From positions 1-64,000 of the forward strand of contig JANSXP010000005.1 in the NCBI GenBank assembly GCA_024742875.1: a DNA stretch of 64,000 nt. Reading direction: 5' to 3'. The notes under the pieces were generated by a model that saw nothing but the letters and a program-made list of their open reading frames with translations, ran no database searches and had not been told where the DNA came from. Source of the stretch: Planctomycetaceae bacterium. Lineage in GTDB: Bacteria > Planctomycetota > Planctomycetia > Planctomycetales > Planctomycetaceae. Position numbers and translations under genes: made by a program. How positions within the stretch are numbered: position 1 is the stretch's first letter; every line of letters starts with the position of its first letter. This document shows positions 17,701 through 26,130 of this stretch, piece after piece.

Positions 17701-19041
17701 GCCGAAGTGATGGCCGGAGTGACGGATGAAGAACTGGCCGAGATTGGACCGGAACAGATCTCGTCCGCCATCTTCCCCGTCTTTGAGCACCTGATGGAGA
17801 AATCTGACAAACGTCTGGCCGCCATGCGACAGCGGCTGCAGGCCATCGAAGACGAATCAGCACTCAATGGCGCCATCAACGATGAGCTGCTGACAATTGT
17901 GCTGGATGATCTCGATAAACGTGCAGGCGATGTTCTGTATTCCAAAGGACGACTGTTCAACGGCAGTGTGGACCAGTTGACGGGAATTCTCACGGCGTGG
18001 AAGACGGGTGATGTGGACGCCTTCAACAAGGGAGTGAATGAATACAGTGAACTGCTCAAATTCGAAGAACATCCGTTTCTGGATCTGAACAAGGTCAGCT
18101 TTGAGGCCTTTTTCAACTTCTACGATCCATTCATGAAGGCCGAGTATCTGTACCTGCCAGTGCTGCTGATGTCATTTTTCAGCTGGATTATTGCACCACG
18201 ACACCTGCGCTGGGGAGCGTATGGGCTGATGGCCATCGCCTTCCTTCTGCACACAGCCGCGCTGGGCGGACGTATGTATATTTCCGGTCGACCGCCGGTC
18301 ACCAATCTCTACTCGTCTGCCATCTTCATTGGCTGGGCGGTGGTGGGGGCGGCCTTCATTGTGGAACCCATTTTGAAAAACGGAGTGGGCAATATCATGG
18401 GCGCATCGGTTGGCATGGGCACGCTGATGATCGCCCATTACCTGGCGCGTGACGAGGGCGACACACTGGGTGTGATGCAGGCCGTGCTGGACACAGCTTT
18501 CTGGCTGGCCACCCATGTGGTGTGCATTACGCTGGGCTATGCCGCCACCTTCCTGGCGGGAGCTCTCGGGATGGCGTATTGCTGGATGACAATTACGGGC
18601 AGCAAAAACAAGCAGGAACTGGATGGTCTTGGCAAGGTCACTTACGGTGTTCTGTGCTTCGCGATCTTCTTCAGCCTGGTGGGAACGGTGTTGGGCGGCC
18701 TGTGGGCTGACGATTCGTGGGGCCGGTTCTGGGGCTGGGATCCCAAGGAAAACGGGGCCATGCTGATCGTGATGTGGAATGCCGTCATCCTGCACGCCCG
18801 CTGGGACAAAATGGTTCGCGACTATGGCACTGCCGTGCTGGCGATGTTTGGCAACATCGTGACCGCCTGGTCCTGGTTTGGCGTCAATGAGTTGAAGGCC
18901 GGCCTGCACACTTATGGCTTTACGGAAGGCCGTCTGCAGGCACTGGCTGTGTTTATGATCATCCAGGCGGTGATCATTGCAGGTGCCCTGATTCCGCTGG
19001 TCGGCAAGCGGGCAAATGATCGGATCACGCCCGCTTCGTGA
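14713..19041 (+). CDS. Fused ResB-CcsA system II cytochrome c biogenesis protein
   Basis: An unusually large membrane protein of 1442 aa that should export heme and attach it to apocytochromes c at the outer face of the inner membrane. The N-terminal third is ResB-like: first membrane helix LTCVLFLMGMFIVFVGS at about 36-52, several further helices, then a beta-rich domain (EFTLVNEQGEPLD, NNPLRYRGETFYQSGY) and a helix at about 535. Residues about 615-640 form another helix, followed by about 500 mostly helical, charged extracytoplasmic residues. The last 300 residues are CcsA, with the tryptophan-rich WGRFWGWDPKENGA heme-binding motif at about 1335-1348 and conserved His residues around it. 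AAAGGA before the ATG is a fair ribosome site. Confidence 0.92.
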   Translation: MSSTALPGDINSQVSSTDELRSPIIVALEYLASLKLTCVLFLMGMFIVFVGSLAQARKDVWLVVDQYFRCYTAKMDIADLFPPAMFSWAVDYDWDGQLGALRVITIPGGWTIGWLMLANLMAAHFLRFKIRASGSKLVAGVVTFTVGVVLTWLVVWTGNRQTGVESGNTVLSPEQIWNLMLGVMAVATTVPIAAACLKKSGSLGERILLGAVGAVMGGVFLYFLIGGESARLNLSAMRILWQLLKGTACALVMLVGCNLLFDRRGGIVLLHIGVALLMFSELQVGLYAKENLLDLQEGERKSFMRDVRQRELAVITRSDGKDKVVAIPQDVLFAALDAEDGSADRIIRHEGLPFGIRVDRYLVNSALRPRLPNDSRTTQGLGRFAQAEPKDPVSGMDDSHDMPSMEFTLVNEQGEPLDSLMCSQFINEMQNEPLAETVSVDGSNYYFYLRFERNYRDYEVELLDVTRETYVGSSTPKSFESEIVIRDREGNEETFTLWMNNPLRYRGETFYQSGYNELRDGTEMTTLSVVRNTGWMLPYIACMIVAVGMFAQFGQTLTRFLGRMTRGVAAGTDDSNTPSAETTMALPEGVRAAVVQSKTEGPAADVPARRSDSAYAVPLVLFLLAAAWLLGGMRSPQPEPGSMNLYGFAQVPVAWRGRAQPIDSFARSELLMMSHKSTFKGELSAAELDHPDVRQKLIDRIVSAFDNVDAAEFDDFTGEYEDWIARIMKLTSSGREGVEARVRDCMVARMPAVRWFLDTVARPELALRHRVIKIDNDKVLSLLGLEKRAGLVFSLNEIMPRLPELESINESGLRKQREKLESRMTPLERRVVSLFQSVSRMNSLRRIFEISEDEGLVDSLARGWWILDALGNSPALMSVPTGVDEEERSWETMMAASALRNIRQSMQQAGVTSREQLEAYIRDTLPAELGDRKTIEAAVEENLRFLYAELAKTIDGQDAIAAEVKLRAAAGAAQVPDPFLARILEFIGRAPAGAGAAEVMAGVTDEELAEIGPEQISSAIFPVFEHLMEKSDKRLAAMRQRLQAIEDESALNGAINDELLTIVLDDLDKRAGDVLYSKGRLFNGSVDQLTGILTAWKTGDVDAFNKGVNEYSELLKFEEHPFLDLNKVSFEAFFNFYDPFMKAEYLYLPVLLMSFFSWIIAPRHLRWGAYGLMAIAFLLHTAALGGRMYISGRPPVTNLYSSAIFIGWAVVGAAFIVEPILKNGVGNIMGASVGMGTLMIAHYLARDEGDTLGVMQAVLDTAFWLATHVVCITLGYAATFLAGALGMAYCWMTITGSKNKQELDGLGKVTYGVLCFAIFFSLVGTVLGGLWADDSWGRFWGWDPKENGAMLIVMWNAVILHARWDKMVRDYGTAVLAMFGNIVTAWSWFGVNELKAGLHTYGFTEGRLQALAVFMIIQAVIIAGALIPLVGKRANDRITPAS

Positions 19042-19785
19042 CCGCCCCGGCAGGAGACTGACGCGGCAGACGGCTGACGCGCTGAGCGACAGTCTTATTG
19101 AATAAGTCACCCGCCTGCTGCCTGCCAGTGGGTTAGGTGCGAACGTGCTCGGCGAGAACGCTGGCAGAAAGTCCGCGCATCATCCCTGTTTCGTCACCCT
19201 CTGCGCAGCCGATGACGGGAACACCAGACTCCACAGCGGAAATTCCGCCTGGTCGGCGGATGACGTGAGGCCGAACGGATCCTCGCGGGTGAATCTACCC
19301 GAGTCTGGCTGATCAGCCGACCGCTCGCCGCGTGTGTGGCAGACCTGGTGTCTGGTCGATCTGAGTACGCTCGGCACGTTCACAGCCCGCCGCTTGTCGC
19401 TCGCTGTGTTGCTCCCGTGTCAGATCACGGGCAGACCGTCACCGCCAACTTCGCTTTAACGGTCGTCGCCCGGAGCCTGTGACGTTTGCCAGTTGCCTCA
19501 CCCAGCGGGAACCGGCGGATCATTTCCGGATTGAGAAACGCGTGGGCACGAAACCGTGCGAAAAATGCGTCAGACGTTACGACCGTGCTCGACGCGGCAA
19601 AGATCGTCCTCGCCCCAAACAGACACGCCATGGGGCCGCGACCACGTCAGGCCAACGACGGCCAACGAAGGTCGCCCATCGCCATAACGGGCGGGGGGGC
19701 TAGTGGAGAATCGCACACCCTCGCCACTTCCTGCTCGGACAGCGCCGTTCAGGGCAGAACAGGCGTCCAGAGAGTCGGCCAGGAC
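19042..19785. other. 744-base gene-free region between ccs and pst genes
   Basis: No open frame here has recognisable motifs. The longest plus frame (19486 on) only reads against pstB. A minus frame at 19425-19631 (68 codons, beginning MACLFGARTIFAASS) cannot be linked to a family. A stretch of seven G lies at 19683-19689. It could be the remnant of a decayed gene, a non-coding RNA, or the joint 3' region of convergent operons. Confidence 0.35.
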
Positions 19786-20628
19786 CTACCCAAATCGACC
19801 GGTGATGTAGTCTTCGGTCTTCTTTTCCGCAGGGTTCGTAAAGATCTGCGTGGTGGGGCCAAATTCAATGAGGCGGCCCTCAAAAAAGAACGCCGTGCGA
19901 TGACTGACACGCGACGCCTGCTGCATATTGTGAGTGACGATCACAATGGTGTACTGCGAGCACAGCTCACCAATCAGATCTTCAATGCGTGAGGTGCTGG
20001 CCGGGTCCAGCGCGGACGCTGGTTCGTCCATCAGGATGATTCGCGGCGTGGTGGCCAGCGTACGGGCAATGCACAGTCGCTGCTGCTGACCGCCGGACAG
20101 AGCCATGGCGGAATCCGTCAGTCGCCCTTTGACTTCATCCCACAGGGCCGCCTGTTTCAGGCAGGACTCCACCAGATCGGCCAGATAGGTCTTGTTTTTC
20201 TCACCAGCAATTCGAGGGCCGTAGGCGACGTTGTCGAAGATCGACTTGGGAAAGGGGGTCGATTTCTGAAACACCATGCCGACGTGTTTTCGCAGCAGCA
20301 CCACATCCACATCATCGCTGTTGATGTCCTGCTGCTCAATCAGAATCTTCCCGCTGACGCGGGTGTCATCGATCAGATCGTTCATGCGGTTGAGCGTTCG
20401 CAGAAACGTACTCTTGCCGCAGCCGGACGGGCCAATCAGCGCCGTCACAGACCGCTCCGGTACCAGCAGACTGATGTCAAACAGCACCTGCAGGTTGCCA
20501 TAGTAGAAGTCCACATTGCGGGCTTCGATGGCCAGCGAATGTTCCGACATGTCCTGATCACGATCGACGCCCTTCACCGAAGGAGGCACGTGACGCTGAC
20601 TCTCTGTTGACATTGGACTTTCCGACAT
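19786..20628 (-). CDS. pstB: Phosphate ABC transporter ATP-binding protein PstB
   Basis: A 280-residue ATPase that powers high-affinity phosphate import. Walker A is GPSGCGKST (followed by the PstB-typical [10 protein letters not shown]), the signature is [15 protein letters not shown] and Walker B ends in [12 protein letters not shown], with the H-loop at [10 protein letters not shown]. The N-terminal 30 residues are a family-variable extension, so a start nearer the [13 protein letters not shown] segment is also possible. It begins six bases after pstA ends and is the last gene of a pstC-pstA-pstB operon. No phoU follows, which is common outside enterobacteria. Confidence 0.96.
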   Translation of the reverse strand: MSESPMSTESQRHVPPSVKGVDRDQDMSEHSLAIEARNVDFYYGNLQVLFDISLLVPERSVTALIGPSGCGKSTFLRTLNRMNDLIDDTRVSGKILIEQQDINSDDVDVVLLRKHVGMVFQKSTPFPKSIFDNVAYGPRIAGEKNKTYLADLVESCLKQAALWDEVKGRLTDSAMALSGGQQQRLCIARTLATTPRIILMDEPASALDPASTSRIEDLIGELCSQYTIVIVTHNMQQASRVSHRTAFFFEGRLIEFGPTTQIFTNPAEKKTEDYITGRFG

Positions 20629-20634
20629 GAGGCT

Positions 20635-21654
20635 TTACCACTTCACCTTCTTCGCGGCTCGCATGCGAATCACGACAGCGGCTGCATTGAACACGGTCAG
20701 CACGATCATCAGCACCACAATGCCGGCGGCGGCCACATGGGCGAATTCTTCTTCAGGAATTTTGATGTATTCATAGATGGCGGTGGGCATCGTCGTGTAA
20801 GCAGAGAACGGAGCAGCACCCACCTTCGAGGGATCCAGCAGATCCATGGGCGATTCAATTCCCCCCGGATAGATGCGGGCCATGGACACGGCGCCGGCCA
20901 TCAGCAGCGGGGCCGTTTCACCAATGGCTCGCGAAATCGCCAGAATGGCTCCGGTCGCGATTCCCGGAAGGGCGGCCGGCAGCACCTGCCTCCAAACGGT
21001 CTGCCAGCGAGTCGCTCCCAGTGCCAAAGAAGCGATGCGGATCGATCGGGGGACGGCTCGCAGGGATTCCTGAGCGGCAATAATGACGATCGGGAGAATC
21101 AGCAGGGACATGGTCAAAGCGCCGGAGATGACCGTCTTCCCAAACGGCAGCGGCACCACCAACAGCCCCAGATTCAACTGCAGACCGCTGCGCAGTCCGC
21201 CAAACAAACCAAACATTTTCACAAAGGCGGCCAGTCCCAGCATCCCGTAGACAATAGACGGCACGCCAGCGAGGTTGGCCAGATTCGTCTTGATGGTCCG
21301 TGTGAGTCGGTTGTCACTCGCGTATTCTTCCAGGTAAACAGCCGCACCAACACCAATCGGCAGGCTGATGACGGCCGTCAGAAGAATCAGCCAGAATGAG
21401 CCCCACAGCCCCGCCTTGATTCCCGCCCGTTCTGCAAGACGTGACGTTCCGCTCTGCAGAAACTGAGCGTCGAGCCAGCCAATCGACAGCCAAAAAACGA
21501 CGGACAACAGGACGAGCAGCACCACGATTGCCGAATACACGGCAATTCGGCACGCCTGTCGGACCAGATTGGACCACAGCAGCCGTCGTCGCACGCGGTT
21601 ATCGGCGCCCGGTGTGAATGTGATCTTCGGTGCCGCGACAGAGTCAGCGCTCAC
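20635..21654 (-). CDS. pstA: Phosphate ABC transporter permease PstA
   Basis: A 339-residue inner-membrane permease with six predicted helices. The first, around residues 35-57 (AVYSAIVVLLVLLSVVFWLS), is followed by the LILLTAVISLPIGVGAAVYLEEYA segment and the cytoplasmic EAA-type coupling loop ALGATRWQTVWRQVLPAALPGIATG, which docks on PstB. Conserved AISRAIGETAPLLMAGA is typical of PstA. Its start overlaps the pstC stop by four bases (21651-21654), showing tight translational coupling. Confidence 0.96.
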   Translation of the reverse strand: MSADSVAAPKITFTPGADNRVRRRLLWSNLVRQACRIAVYSAIVVLLVLLSVVFWLSIGWLDAQFLQSGTSRLAERAGIKAGLWGSFWLILLTAVISLPIGVGAAVYLEEYASDNRLTRTIKTNLANLAGVPSIVYGMLGLAAFVKMFGLFGGLRSGLQLNLGLLVVPLPFGKTVISGALTMSLLILPIVIIAAQESLRAVPRSIRIASLALGATRWQTVWRQVLPAALPGIATGAILAISRAIGETAPLLMAGAVSMARIYPGGIESPMDLLDPSKVGAAPFSAYTTMPTAIYEYIKIPEEEFAHVAAAGIVVLMIVLTVFNAAAVVIRMRAAKKVKW

Positions 21655-22637
21655 TCGTATACCTCACGGTAGCGTCGCAGAATCGCCTGCGAAATGATGT
21701 TGATGGTCAGGGTGATGACAAACAGGGTGAGTGCCACGGCGAACACGCTCTTGAAGACCAGTCCGCCGGCATCATCTTCTCCAAAAGATGCATCCACAAT
21801 ATAGCCGGTCATCGTCTGCATACTGTCCAGAGGATTCAGACCGATCTGTCGCATGCTGCCGCACGCGATGGTGACGGCCATCGTCTCGCCAATCGCTCGA
21901 GCGAGCGCCAGCAGAATGGAGGCCAGGATGCCGGAAAAGGCGGCGGGGACAACAACGCCCACCGAGACATCCAGCTCCGTTCCTCCCAGAGCATAGGCGG
22001 CATCCCGCAGGCTCCGAGGCACAGAGCGGAGGACGTCTTCGCTTAGTGACGCCACCATCGGAATGATCATGATGCCGACCACAATGCCACCGCTGGCGAC
22101 ATTGTAGATGTTCACTTCCATGCCCAGCACGTACTCAAACACGGGCTTGAGCACATAGGGTGTGATAAAGATCAGACCGAAGTAGCCATACACAACGGTT
22201 GGCACACCCGCCAGCAGTTCCAGAATGGGCTTGAGCACATGCCGCTCGCGAGGTCCGGCATATTCGCTCAGGTAGATGGCGGCTCCCAGACCCAGCGGCA
22301 CGCCCGTGCAGCAGGCAATCAGCGACACCAAAAAGGTTCCGTTAATTAACGGCCAGATGCCAAATCGGGGCTCTGGAGCGTCAGGCGTCCACTTCGTGTC
22401 GCCAAAGAACTGAGTCACCGAAACCTGCTGAAAAAACGCCTTTTCGCCGGTGAAGTTGAAGACGCTGTCGTTGAGCAGCACAAACATGATCGCCAGCGTC
22501 GTGACCACGGAAATGATGGCACACCCAAACAGTGCGTAGCCGATCACGCTTTCATGCAGCTTACCGCTTTTTGCGCCATTCCTGCGGCTTAACTCCACAG
22601 GTGAATCAGCGGGCGTTGGGGGGGAATTCATGGTCAC
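21651..22637 (-). CDS. pstC: Phosphate ABC transporter permease PstC
   Basis: A 328-residue permease and partner of PstA. It has six helices (first at about 29-52), the segment GVPLGLGAAIYLSEYAGPRERH, the EAA loop ALGGTELDVSVGVVVPAAFSG and the conserved RAIGETMAVTIACGS. Translation can begin at GTG 22637 or, two codons later, at ATG 22631. Seven C in the first codons (TCC CCC CCA) are in frame. The phosphate-binding protein PstS is not upstream in this window, so it must be elsewhere. I could not see a clear Pho box ahead of the gene. Confidence 0.95.
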   Translation of the reverse strand: MTMNSPPTPADSPVELSRRNGAKSGKLHESVIGYALFGCAIISVVTTLAIMFVLLNDSVFNFTGEKAFFQQVSVTQFFGDTKWTPDAPEPRFGIWPLINGTFLVSLIACCTGVPLGLGAAIYLSEYAGPRERHVLKPILELLAGVPTVVYGYFGLIFITPYVLKPVFEYVLGMEVNIYNVASGGIVVGIMIIPMVASLSEDVLRSVPRSLRDAAYALGGTELDVSVGVVVPAAFSGILASILLALARAIGETMAVTIACGSMRQIGLNPLDSMQTMTGYIVDASFGEDDAGGLVFKSVFAVALTLFVITLTINIISQAILRRYREVYE

Positions 22638-22861
22638 CGAAGACGGTCTTGGACTTCGTTATTCGCAACGCGGTGCATTCTGGGTTTCCACCTTCAGAAT
22701 GCCACCCCGCCACTGGATCCCGATCGTAAATTCACGAAATACCGCACGTTTCCAATCCTGTGATCCGATCCGTGAGACTGCGAAAAACACGAGGTTTTTT
22801 ACGTTCCGCCGTCTGGAGATCGGTCCGTTTTCCATTTGCCGCCCTCAACGCCGCCTGACGG

Positions 22862-25103
22862 CTAGCGGATCACGGTCTCTGGAAAATCTTCGGAGAAATT
22901 TGCGTCCCGCTCTTGGCGTTGAAACGCACTGCGAATCGGTGAGGCGGGGTGAGGATCCAGCTCCAGTAAGCTGGGATTTACCGACTCAAAGTCGTACTTC
23001 GCCTGCCCTCCCGGTACCGCCGCGGGCACCTCGGGAGCAACTTGCCCCCCCCGCCTGGGGCAGAGGCTCCGGCTCCCCGATATCCGTCGGCATTCCGGTT
23101 TCAGGGAAGCTGTGGCGTTCCGCCTCGGGAATCACGTTCAGATCGGCCGAGCCAGCCGGGTAGTGAGACGTGAAGTTTGGTGGCATGGTACACAGTTCCG
23201 GCGCGTCTTTGCCATGCGTGCGGGCCTGTGCCCTGAGCAAAGCATCACACTGGGCTTCCGGACACCACGGCCCTTCCGCCAGCGAAATACCGTTCAGCTG
23301 CAGCAGCTGCCCGGTCGCCAGATTCAGCGAAACCAGGGCCTGGTTGTAACTGGCAACGTCCCGGTAGTAGGCCGCCTCGGCGGACGACCGGCTGGACTGG
23401 GCTCGCAGCAGCGGGTCCAGGTTGGAGCCACCCGCCTCATACCGCTGTTTCTCCAGATCCACACGGCGGATTGATGCCTGGAACCGTTTGTAGTTGGACT
23501 GGGCCGACGCATAGGCGGATGTGACATCCTGAATGGCTGTGGCGACATCGTGGGCGATGTTCTTTTCCTGGGATGCAAGAATGGCGGTCGCTTTGGCCAG
23601 CTGCAGCTCAAGGTTGCGGACCTGGCTGCGAGCAAAGCGGAATCCCAGAGGCATACTCAGTTCCATGCCCACATTCCACGAGTCGATGTCGCCGTGCTTG
23701 AGTGCTCCGAACGCACTGTTCAGACCGCCGCCCTGAGAGAACAGTCGGTCACCGGCGCCCTGCAGATCGTAGCCGGCCACAAAATCAAGTCGTGGACGCA
23801 CCAGCGTGCGAGCGGCCTGCAGCTGCAGCTGCAGACTCTTCACGTTCCATTTTTGTCGTCGCAGTTCCACGCGATAGGTGAGGGCCTGTCGCAAAGAGGT
23901 CTGCCAGTCCGGCTGAAACTCTGCCAGGGCGGGTTCGTCGACCGGCACAATGACGGTCCCGTCATTCATCGACATACCCGTCAGTCGACGCAGTTCGGCT
24001 TCGGCTTTGTACAAATTACTCAGGCTGGTTTCGACGGCCGCCTTTGTCTCGTACAACTGCTCACGTGCCTGCAGCTCGTCCATTTTGGTGCCGTTGCCCA
24101 CGTCGCTCAGATCGAAGGCAATCTTCCAGGACCCCATGGCACTCTGGTGAGCGACGACGGCTGTGTCGTACGTGCGATACGCCAGATACAGATCCCAGTA
24201 GGCCGATTCAATGTCCCGCATCGCGTTGCGAACGGCCACTTCGAAGTCGGCAATAGAAATGTCTTCGTTAATGCGGGCGATCACAACCCCCTGACTCACA
24301 CCGGTGATCGCGCCGAAGTTGGGGTTGGCCGGACCGGCAATCCGTGTGTACTCAACCCCTGAACCGGACAGCAGCGGCTGACGAAACTGAGCGCCAATTT
24401 CTCCAAAGTAATTGATGGGTCGTCCTGCGCCCCCTTTGGGTGCGAAGTCCGGCAGATCGTTGGTGTAATTCCAGTCGTTGTTCAGCGACAGGCTCGCACC
24501 GGTGGCGAACTGCTTGCTCAGCGCTGAACGGAAGTTCACAAAGTTGCCCTCACCGGCGAAGCTGCCGCCGGCATTCATGTCCACACGTCCGCCGGTGATG
24601 CTGGTGGTGAATGTGGTATCAAAGTCGGACAGTGCGGTTTCCACACTTCGACGACCAAACAGAACACCGGACGACTGAATGGCAGGGTCATAAACCGAAC
24701 TGGCGGCTGTGGGATTGGTCAGAACGGTCTTCGCGCCCACGCCACCTAAAGCGCTGGTCTCGATAATTTCGTTCTGGCTCAGCGCTGTTCGAAGTGCTTC
24801 CTGCAGCGTCATTTCCCGCGGCTTGTCTTCGTTGCGGCGATTCAGGTTGCGGGGCTCAAGGCTGCTGGCCACCACCTGCGGCGTGGGCGTGTCAATGCAC
24901 GGGTATTCAATGGCGGCCACCTGATCGCGATAATCGGAAATGCCTTCGATATCGTCACAGTATTTCAGATCGCACACCGTCGCCTTGTCGGTGATGCATC
25001 CGGCCATCGAAAGGGTGAGCACAGAACTGGCAATGGCCGGACGGGCCACGCGCTGCAGAGCTTGTCGAAGACCACGAAGAAGGCTGGAGGTCGGCGTTTT
25101 CAT
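22862..25103 (-). CDS. TolC-family outer membrane efflux lipoprotein, C-terminus frameshifted at a G8 tract
   Basis: Outer-membrane channel of a type I or RND-type export system. The N-terminus (SSVLTLSMAGC) is a lipoprotein signal; two OEP repeats follow at about 260-470 and 480-690, with the long helices IADFEVAVRNAMRDIESAYW and ASAQSNYKRFQASIRRVDLEKQ. As sequenced, the frame passes a run of eight G on the coding strand (23045-23052 on plus) and ends at 22986 in a low-complexity tail (GASCSRGARGG). With seven G the frame continues for about 60 clean codons to a TAG at 22862, ending NFSEDFPETVIR. The corrected extent is given here. The channel core is intact either way. No pump partner genes are adjacent. 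Confidence 0.85.
23045..23052. repeat. C8/G8 homopolymer causing the TolC C-terminal frameshift
   Basis: Eight consecutive C on plus. Removing one base joins PQAGG to QVAPEVPAAVPGGQAKYDFE and a further roughly 40 residues without a stop until 22862. Confidence 0.85.
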
Positions 25104-25218
25104 GTGACTTCCCTGTCACAATATCGAAAACCGCGAACGAGGCTGCGTCGTTCGGGACCGTGGATCCCACGAAGGTCAGCGTCTCAATCAGACGCTCACC
25201 GCCAAGTACATCCTTGCA

Positions 25219-25539
25219 CTATCCATCGGCGCTTTTGGTATCGTCGGAGGTTTCCGGATGACTTGATGAATACGCGCCTGGAGCATACTCCCTATACGAC
25301 AACCCAAGCCTTTTCTTGATATAGACGATTTCACCAGCATCATTGCCTTCAACCGCATGACCCGCAAATTGCAACAAATAGCCACAGGCGAAACAGCCGA
25401 CATGCCAGTACCAGTCCCACCCTCCAATCGCTAAAACCGGCGCAACCAGAAAAGACAGCGGCACGCCGATCGCATGCAACAGGCGATTCACGGGGTGCGT
25501 GTGCCGTGGCAGATAGTTGCGGAGAAATCGGCGGATCAT
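25219..25539 (-). CDS. Mpo1-like (DUF962) membrane protein
   Basis: A 106-residue protein of the Mpo1/YGL010w-like family. Yeast Mpo1 is a dioxygenase of 2-hydroxy fatty acid oxidation, while bacterial members are little studied. The conserved histidines appear in RHTHPVNRLLHAIGVPL (residues about 12-28) and FAGHAVEGN. Hydrophobic stretches LSFLVAPVLAIGGW and HVGCFACGYLLQF suggest two membrane segments. The C-terminal 25 residues are polar and unconserved. It lies downstream of the GroES-like gene on the same strand, separated by about 115 bases that include a tandem repeat. Confidence 0.75.
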   Translation of the reverse strand: MIRRFLRNYLPRHTHPVNRLLHAIGVPLSFLVAPVLAIGGWDWYWHVGCFACGYLLQFAGHAVEGNDAGEIVYIKKRLGLSYREYAPGAYSSSHPETSDDTKSADG

Positions 25540-25585
25540 GCGGGCTCCCTCCTGACGGAATGATCAGACGGCCGTGGCCGTCCGT

Positions 25586-25655
25586 CTGTGACAGCCCCGG
25601 CTGTGACGGCCCCGGCTGTGACGGCCCCGGCTGTGACGGCCCCGGCTGTGACGGC
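25586..25655. repeat. 15-bp tandem repeat, about 4.7 copies, directly after the GroES-like gene
   Basis: Unit CTGTGACGGCCCCGG repeated at 25586, 25601, 25616 and 25631 with a partial copy at 25646-25655; only the first copy has one change (A for G at position 8 of the unit). It ends one base from the groES-like stop codon (25657-25659). Near-perfect copies suggest a recent or variable-number expansion. Confidence 0.92.
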
Positions 25656-25656
25656 A

Positions 25657-25986
25657 CTATTCGTCGTCGTCCGCTCCGGCCGCACGTTCTCGTCCGGAAC
25701 CGCGAAACACGGCCACGATATCTTCGGCCGGCACCACATACAGCAGGTTGTCCGCTTCAAAGTCAACGGGCACCGCGTTCTTGGGGTGAAAGATCACCTT
25801 ATCGTATTTGCGAATGGGAAAGTCTTCGTCGCGGTCGATCTGCACGCTGATTTCCACGACGCGCCCGGTAATGGTGGGAATCTCCGTTGTGTCCGGAAGC
25901 ACAATTCCGCCCCGCGTTTCCTGCCGAGCTTCATCTTTTCTGATGAGAACCCTCATGCCGAGTGGTTCTACATATTCGCTGACCAT
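25657..25986 (-). CDS. GroES/Cpn10-like co-chaperonin paralogue
   Basis: A 109-residue Cpn10 family protein. The start VEPLGMRVLIRKDEAR matches the first GroES strand, and the mobile loop region is represented by TRGGIVLPDTTEIPT. It is followed by GRVVEISVQIDRDEDFPIRKYDKVIFHPKNA and the terminal strand LLYVVPAEDIVAVF. About 15 acidic and Arg-rich residues extend the normal end. No groEL gene is next to it, so this is probably a divergent extra GroES rather than the housekeeping copy; partner and substrate are unknown. Confidence 0.82.
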   Translation of the reverse strand: MVSEYVEPLGMRVLIRKDEARQETRGGIVLPDTTEIPTITGRVVEISVQIDRDEDFPIRKYDKVIFHPKNAVPVDFEADNLLYVVPAEDIVAVFRGSGRERAAGADDDE

Positions 25987-26130
25987 CGTTTTCCACCATC
26001 AAGAAATGCTGTTGGCGGAAGCTTAATCAGCCTCCGAAAAGGTGGCAAGCAGGGGGCGGCCAGGAACAACCGACAGCACGGCGGTCGGCTGCTGTGATCG
26101 GTCACAACGGCCGGGTGGCGGTGCCAGGCT

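Noticed and set aside
19164-19190. Sequence GGCAGAAAGTCCGCGCATC resembling the GGAAAGUCCG region of RNase P RNA
   Set aside because: Only this short stretch matches; the other universally conserved blocks are not found in the surrounding bases.
19425-19631. 68-codon minus-strand open frame in the long gap
   Set aside because: No recognisable motif, no ribosome site and no supporting context; probably chance in GC-rich DNA.
25586-25655. Possible CRISPR array
   Set aside because: The repeat units are 15 bp and directly adjoining with no spacers, so this is a simple tandem repeat.
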